A DNA stretch of 64,000 nt from Paragordius varius (taxonomy: Eukaryota; Nematomorpha). Shown here one piece after another: positions 59,955 through 64,000 of this stretch. Position 1 is the first letter of the stretch. The number at the start of each line of letters is the position of its first letter. The position numbers were made by a program, and so were the translations under genes. Below the pieces are notes generated by a model that was not told the DNA's origin, searched no databases, and saw only the letters and a program-made list of their open reading frames with translations. The stretch lies in NCBI GenBank assembly GCA_964247055.1, contig OZ176058.1, positions 1,302,001 through 1,366,000 of the forward strand. The letters are read 5' to 3'.

Positions 59955-60165
59955 TTAAATATACCTTAAAAATAAATTATCTTTCGGTATAATTAATATT
60001 ATTCCTCATTAATATGTATTATATCTTTATGGCATAGTTTATTGTTTTTTCAGTATTATTTTAATTTTAATCAAAATTTTATTTTCCAAAAATATTAAAA
60101 GGTAATTTTTAATAAAAAAAACACTTGATTTATTTTAGGGTAAATTTGAAGTGTAAATGATATAT
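59955..60165. mobile_element. MITE-B copy, shortened arms
   Basis: Interior phrases 'taaaaataaattatctttcg', 'ggcatagtttattgttttttc' and the right end 'gggtaaatttgaagtgtaaa' + 'tgatatat'. The left iterons are missing. Confidence 0.65.
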
Positions 60166-60429
60166 GTTACGATATAAAAAAGTTTTTAATGGCAAAAAAA
60201 TCCTAAAGTAAATTTTTTTTAAACTATCTTTTAAGCCTATATAAATCAATAATTATGAGAAAATTTATTGAATATATATATATATATATATATAATATAT
60301 ATATATAGTGCTATATACATAAAAATCTATATTACAAAACTGCCAATGATGAGATGTGATATTCAATTATAAAAACATAATATTTTTTACATTGAATGGT
60401 TTAATAAAAATAATCATATATAGATAGAA

Positions 60430-60457
60430 TCAATATCTTCGTTCATAACTTCTTGAC
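60430..60457 (-). CDS. SR protein last coding exon
   Basis: 28 nt: G completes Arg, then SRSYERRY and TGA at 60430-60432. Acceptor tttttag. Phase 2 from the microexon agrees. Confidence 0.8.
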
Positions 60458-63400
60458 CTAAAAAATATAAAAATAAAAATATATATTTCAAAAATAAAGG
60501 TAAATTAAAATACAGTAAAAATTTAAAATTATACGGACAAAATGTAAAAATATAAAGAAAAAAAGTTTTTTTTTAAAAAAAACCATACTTTTTTTATCCG
60601 ATAAAAATCATTTAATTACAATCGTAAAATACATAATTAAGCGTGTTACCAATTTACATTTTTTGTAGTTTAAAATAATCAGTTATATTTAAAATCATTA
60701 TTTTAAGTATGGTTGTCTTTTAGAAAAAATTATTTGTCTTTTTGTATTTTCACGTGTTGTTTGATTTATTTTAATCTAAATGATTTATAAAATAAGAGTG
60801 TATTACTAATTTACATTTTTAATCCTTATTTTGAGGTTATACAAAATGAAAAAGTATGCTAAATAATCGTCTTGTAAAATAGTTATAAAAACTTAAAATA
60901 ACATTTAAAATTTATTATGGAATTAAACAAAGTAAAAGAATAGTATAGAAAAAAATATCATTACCTTCCACGTCCATAGGATCTATAAATAAAAAGGAAA
61001 AAAATAATTAAAAAAAATATAACTAATTACTAAAATATTTTTCATATATAAATAAAAATTACCGTTCATAAATATAGATGCGAAGGTAGAGTTTTATGAA
61101 CAAAGTTTAGTAAGTTGAAAATGAGGTATTATATTTTAGTTTTTCTTTTTAGTATGAAGTGTTGGATGAAAAAGTTGTTAATAAATGGTATGAGCAGACG
61201 ATATTAATCGAAGGCAGACTGCGCATGCGCTAACCGTGAGTAGTCAAATCAGACGACGACTTTGGTTATTTAGATGGTAAAAATTTTGGAAAACCTTAAA
61301 TACTTTATATTATGGTCCAACATCATTGGAACAAAAACCACAGAGAAAAATGATACAAGTTTAAAACAATATTGTTAAAAATTAGAAACGATAAAATGTA
61401 ATTAAGTGTTTACTTGAAGCTAAGAAACAGGAGATAGAATCAAAACAGCAGTAACTTTATGTATTCCAAAGAAACAACTGTTTTTTTATAGTCAGAAGGC
61501 TAAAAAAGACGGTTATTTAAGCTACTTTAAATAACAAAACCACGAATTACAGTGAACAAAGTTAAAAAGCAGTTTTTTGATTGTAAAAATGGCAGAATAA
61601 TTTTAAACATTATGTACAATTAATGGTCCATGTCAATTTGATATTAGTTAAATTTGTTGGATGTAAATTGAAGACAGATTGCGCATCCGCTAATACTTTA
61701 CGAAGGCAAGATTATTTTATAGTCGCGTTCAATAAACATCCAATATAGATTCGTAATATCGAAAACGTAGGGCGATGAATATACGCTTTTATTCGTTTGA
61801 TGGTTGCTGGATGTGACAGGCTGAAAATTATGTCAGCTAATTTTTGAGAAAGAAACATCTCACATAGTATATGGTGGTGATCAAAAGCTGATGAATGGTG
61901 TGAGCAGACTATAGATGTATACATACTTTGTAGATCATACGATGAAGTTTGAAGCTCACTCACTGCCTTTTAAAACCTTACAAAACCTGGACATGTTACT
62001 GAAAAAATTATAGATGATTGAAGAAAGATGATCTACACTTTCATTCGTTTTAGAATGGCGTCCAATCAGGGTTGTAAATTGAAGAAAGACTGCACATATA
62101 TAAATTATATGAAGATCAGGTGTTAACTCAAAGATGACCTGTAGTTTAATTTGATACTTTTAAATTTTGAAGCTGATATTGAGTAAGATATCTATGTACT
62201 CGATATAGATCATTTCTAGTAAAGCGAAAAAAATAAACCATTGATCGCGACACGAAATTCTTGCTGACCATTTCAATTGTAAATGCATATTATTGTCCAA
62301 TTACCTACTTAATAAACAGGGAGGCGAGAATCAACAAGATTTATGATTGATATATAAACTAAAAGGAATGTCTTTCTTCCAAACGTTAGAAGAGACTTTT
62401 GGATAACTAAAACATCAAGTAAACTATAGTAAAAAAAAGCACTATGAAACAAAGTTTGGGAAAAAACATAATGGATGGATAAACACCATCATTAGCCTAA
62501 AACCAAAAGCACCATATTAATATATTTCTATATATCATAATATATGTGTATTTTTCCGGAAGGAAAATAAGACTTCATTAACGACAATAAAATCCAAATC
62601 AAAACAGGCAGACAATTATTACCCTTCAAAACAATAGAATCTCATTTACATCTTTATTTTAATATTAGTCAAAAACCCCAAACTCCATATATATTGTGTT
62701 ATTGATTTAAGTAGATGATCAAGTGTGAGAAGTCGATGTAGATAATAAAATAGAGGCGAAGACTTTTTACACCGTTGAAAGAAGAAGATTACTACAGCAA
62801 GTTAGTGATGAAATATGTAAACTATAAAAAATTAATAAAATATATATAAAAAGGAATTAATATATGTTTTACCATCAAATGCTAATTAAATGGCATATGC
62901 CTTAATTAATAAAAGTTTTATAACTATATTAAAAAACATCTATTTTTATTGTATATAATTAAATATTGAGCATATTGGAGCCATATATCCAAAGATATTT
63001 AAAATTGCCTAGTACAACATAAACTTAAAACATCAGGCCAAAAAATTTATGAATTTTAATCTTCAAAAAAAACACGTTTTATGGAAAACAAACATGTGAT
63101 TTACCCTCCTCCGCCGCCACTACGTCTATACGAGGGAGGTGAACGACCTCCACGTGGACCTGGGCCACCACGTGGTGGTCGGTCGTCATAGTAACCGCCA
63201 CCTCCACCGCCATAATAATCACGTCGGCCACCACCACCAGCTGGTGGGTAGTCACGTGATGATCCACCATAATAATCTCCTTCATCACGCCCACCGCTGC
63301 CGTTACCATAGTAACGCCTGTCACCAGCTGATCCACGATAACCGCCACCACCACCGGCTGATCCTCGGTAACCTCCTCGTCTGCCACTATTGTTGTCTCT

Positions 63401-63470
63401 ATCTCCGCCCCCTCTATTCTTTGATTTCCCATGTGACAGTTCGACGCGGACACGTACACCACAAACTTTT
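60430..63470 (-). CDS. SR/RGG splicing factor, 3' part of gene (SRSF3/SRSF7-like)
   Basis: Exons 63105-63470, 60965-60982 and 60430-60457 join in frame with matching phases. The first begins at the end of an RNA-recognition motif (KVCGVRVRVELSHGKSKNRG, where SRSF7 has VICGSRVRVELSTG) and runs into a long Gly/Arg/Tyr tail (GGYRGSAGGGGGYRGSAG, RRDYYGGGG, DDRPPRGG) ending RSPPSYRRSGGGGG. The microexon adds SYGRGR and the last exon SRSYERRY-stop. The product is expected to bind pre-mRNA in the nucleus. The front of the RRM lies beyond 64000 or was not seen. Few RS pairs and many RGG/YGG make it more RGG-like than vertebrate SRSF3/7. Confidence 0.85.
60513..60765. mobile_element. MITE-A copy in an SR gene intron, right end decayed
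   Basis: Starts TA-CAGTAAAAATTTAAAATTATACGG and keeps 'agtatggttgtcttttagaa' and 'tatttgtctttttgtatttt'. The right terminal repeat is mostly lost. It lies in the intron between the microexon and the last exon. Confidence 0.7.
60965..60982 (-). CDS. 18-nt microexon of the SR protein gene
   Basis: ATCCTATGGACGTGGAAG between acceptor atttatag and donor gtaatg. One base completes Gly, then SYGRG, and AG passes to the next exon as Arg. It fits both neighbours' phases. Skipping it keeps the frame and would remove SYGRGR. Confidence 0.78.
60990..63104. other. SR gene intron with a complex, less AT-rich middle
   Basis: 61,080-62,860 is distinctly richer in sequence variety than the other introns. 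It has a degenerate repeat 'aaattgaagacagattgcgc' at 61668, 'aatcgaaggcagactgcgca' at 61206 and 'aaattgaagaaagactgcac' at 62075, and another 'aatggtatgagcagacgata' at 61185 against 'aatggtgtgagcagactata' at 61894. On the minus strand 62770-62825 looks like a possible small exon (ttttttatag..ACGgtgtaa). No long open frame. It could hold regulatory DNA, an RNA gene or an alternative exon. Confidence 0.4.
61225..61236. promoter_or_regulatory. NRF1-type palindrome TGCGCATGCGCT
   Basis: An exact match to the NRF1/erect-wing consensus YGCGCAYGCGCR core in DNA of over 75 percent A+T. A related TGCGCATCCGCT lies at 61679-61690. Function is inferred from the motif only. Confidence 0.4.
63105..63470 (-). 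CDS. SR protein exon: RRM end and Gly/Arg/Tyr-rich tail
   Basis: 366 nt: one base, then KVCGVRVRVELSHG.., 121 codons and two bases over. Acceptor atattttag, donor gtaaat. GC content is far higher than anything else here, owing to GGT/GGC Gly codons. Open frames in the other phases (63079-63462 minus, 63139-63474 plus) are shadows: only this frame carries the RVRVELS motif and spliced continuity. Confidence 0.88.
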
Positions 63471-63521
63471 CTAAAATATGTTTTGTAAAATAAAAAAATA
63501 TTTTTGTCTATCTAACAGTTA

Positions 63522-63742
63522 CAGTCACGTTATCCTTTATTTTATCATTTTCCTCGTTAAATAGGGGTATAAATATTTGTTTATAATTAAGGATATTAGA
63601 AATTATCTTAACCTATTCTTATTTTGAAAGTTCCCGAGAAAAAAAATCTCGTGTTTAAAAAAATATGGTTGTTTTTAAGAAAAACGAGTTTTTGTCTTTT
63701 AATTTTTAGGTTTTGTCAGAAATTATATCAAATTTTTACTAT
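63522..63742. mobile_element. Chimeric MITE: left end of D joined to right end of A
   Basis: TA-CAGTCACGTTATCCTTTATTTTATCA with 'ataggggtataaatatttgt' is the D left arm. 'aaaatatggttgtttttaag' + 'gtcttttaatttttaggttttgtc' is the A right part. Junction near 63650. Confidence 0.65.
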
Positions 63743-64000
63743 TATATTTCAGTAAATTAAAGTTTTGAGTATTTTACGGGCAAAAAAAATGATGAATTTT
63801 TTATCGGATGTGCAGAGATTGGTCAAAAAAGTAAATGAATTTATTTTTAATTTTATTATTTTATAAGAAACTGCCAAAACAATATTTCATACGCTATATA
63901 GAAAATGAGATATATGTTTCCATTAAAACACTTTTTTAAAGGGCGTTTTTTTGTTTAAAATCGAGTATAATAACAAATCCATCTTATATTCCAAAAATTT
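63743..64000. other. SR gene intron or flank, nothing firm
   Basis: AT-rich sequence. On the plus strand 63790-63831 reads MMNFLSDVQRLVKK before a gtaaat, a possible but unsupported first exon. The RRM front of the SR gene was not found here. Confidence 0.3.

Noticed and set aside
61050-61090. Possible extra SR exon ending TTTATGAACG-gtaatt
   Set aside because: No AG acceptor upstream within reach, and the microexon already joins the flanking exons in phase without it.
63139-63474. His-rich plus-strand frame and Val/Thr-rich minus frame over the SR exon
   Set aside because: Both are shadows of the Gly/Arg-rich exon in other phases. The frame with KVCGVRVRVELS and matching splice phases is the real one.

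Overview
This window is intron-bearing nuclear DNA of an animal, almost certainly an invertebrate. The three recognisable host genes are animal-type: BCKDH E2 (DBT), RAB5IF/C20orf24 and an SRSF3/SRSF7-like SR protein. They sit in extremely AT-rich DNA full of (AT)n microsatellites, small TA-flanked inverted-repeat elements and a Ty3/gypsy retroelement. I cannot name the species; hydrozoans, planarians and several AT-rich arthropods would all fit.

Layout. 1-2.8 kb: 3' part of a Ty3/gypsy element (pol and probable 3' LTR). 3.6-45.3 kb, minus strand: a DBT gene, rebuilt here from ten exons whose splice phases all agree, running from 45343 down to a stop at 18118. Its last three exons (C-terminal acyltransferase part) occur a second time, in the same orientation, at 9829-4166. 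11.25-11.82 kb, plus strand: a terminal exon of an unknown acidic protein ending in a CaaX box, lying between the two copies. 48.5-49.0 kb: a less AT-rich island between the divergent DBT and RAB5IF genes, a candidate shared promoter region. 52.8-55.9 kb, plus strand: RAB5IF, three coding exons, N-terminus not found. 56.0-59.2 kb: a satellite-like array of about 14 units of about 223 bp, each with two CAGCTG E-boxes. 60.4-63.5 kb, minus strand: 3' end of an SR/RGG splicing factor, including an 18-nt microexon.

The most unusual thing is the make-up of the introns. Next to most exons the intron is a degenerate tandem array whose repeat unit contains the edge of that exon (acceptor plus first codons, or last codons plus donor) with neighbouring intron and often an (AT)n tract. 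About 28 extra copies of the ARKAMIKSM acceptor edge fill 31.3-37.7 kb, including three nearly identical 1.35-kb higher-order units. Other arrays multiply the lipoyl-exon acceptor, the IGKIL donor, the last-exon stop end, the MPFFIK end and a RAB5IF acceptor. The introns thus hold dozens of decoy splice sites. A second layer is a set of MITE-like families (called A to F here). Families B and E carry related 21-bp tandem iterons in their inverted repeats.

The host genes have unrelated roles: mitochondrial branched-chain amino acid breakdown (DBT), ER membrane protein assembly (RAB5IF) and pre-mRNA splicing (SR protein). They share gene architecture, not a pathway.
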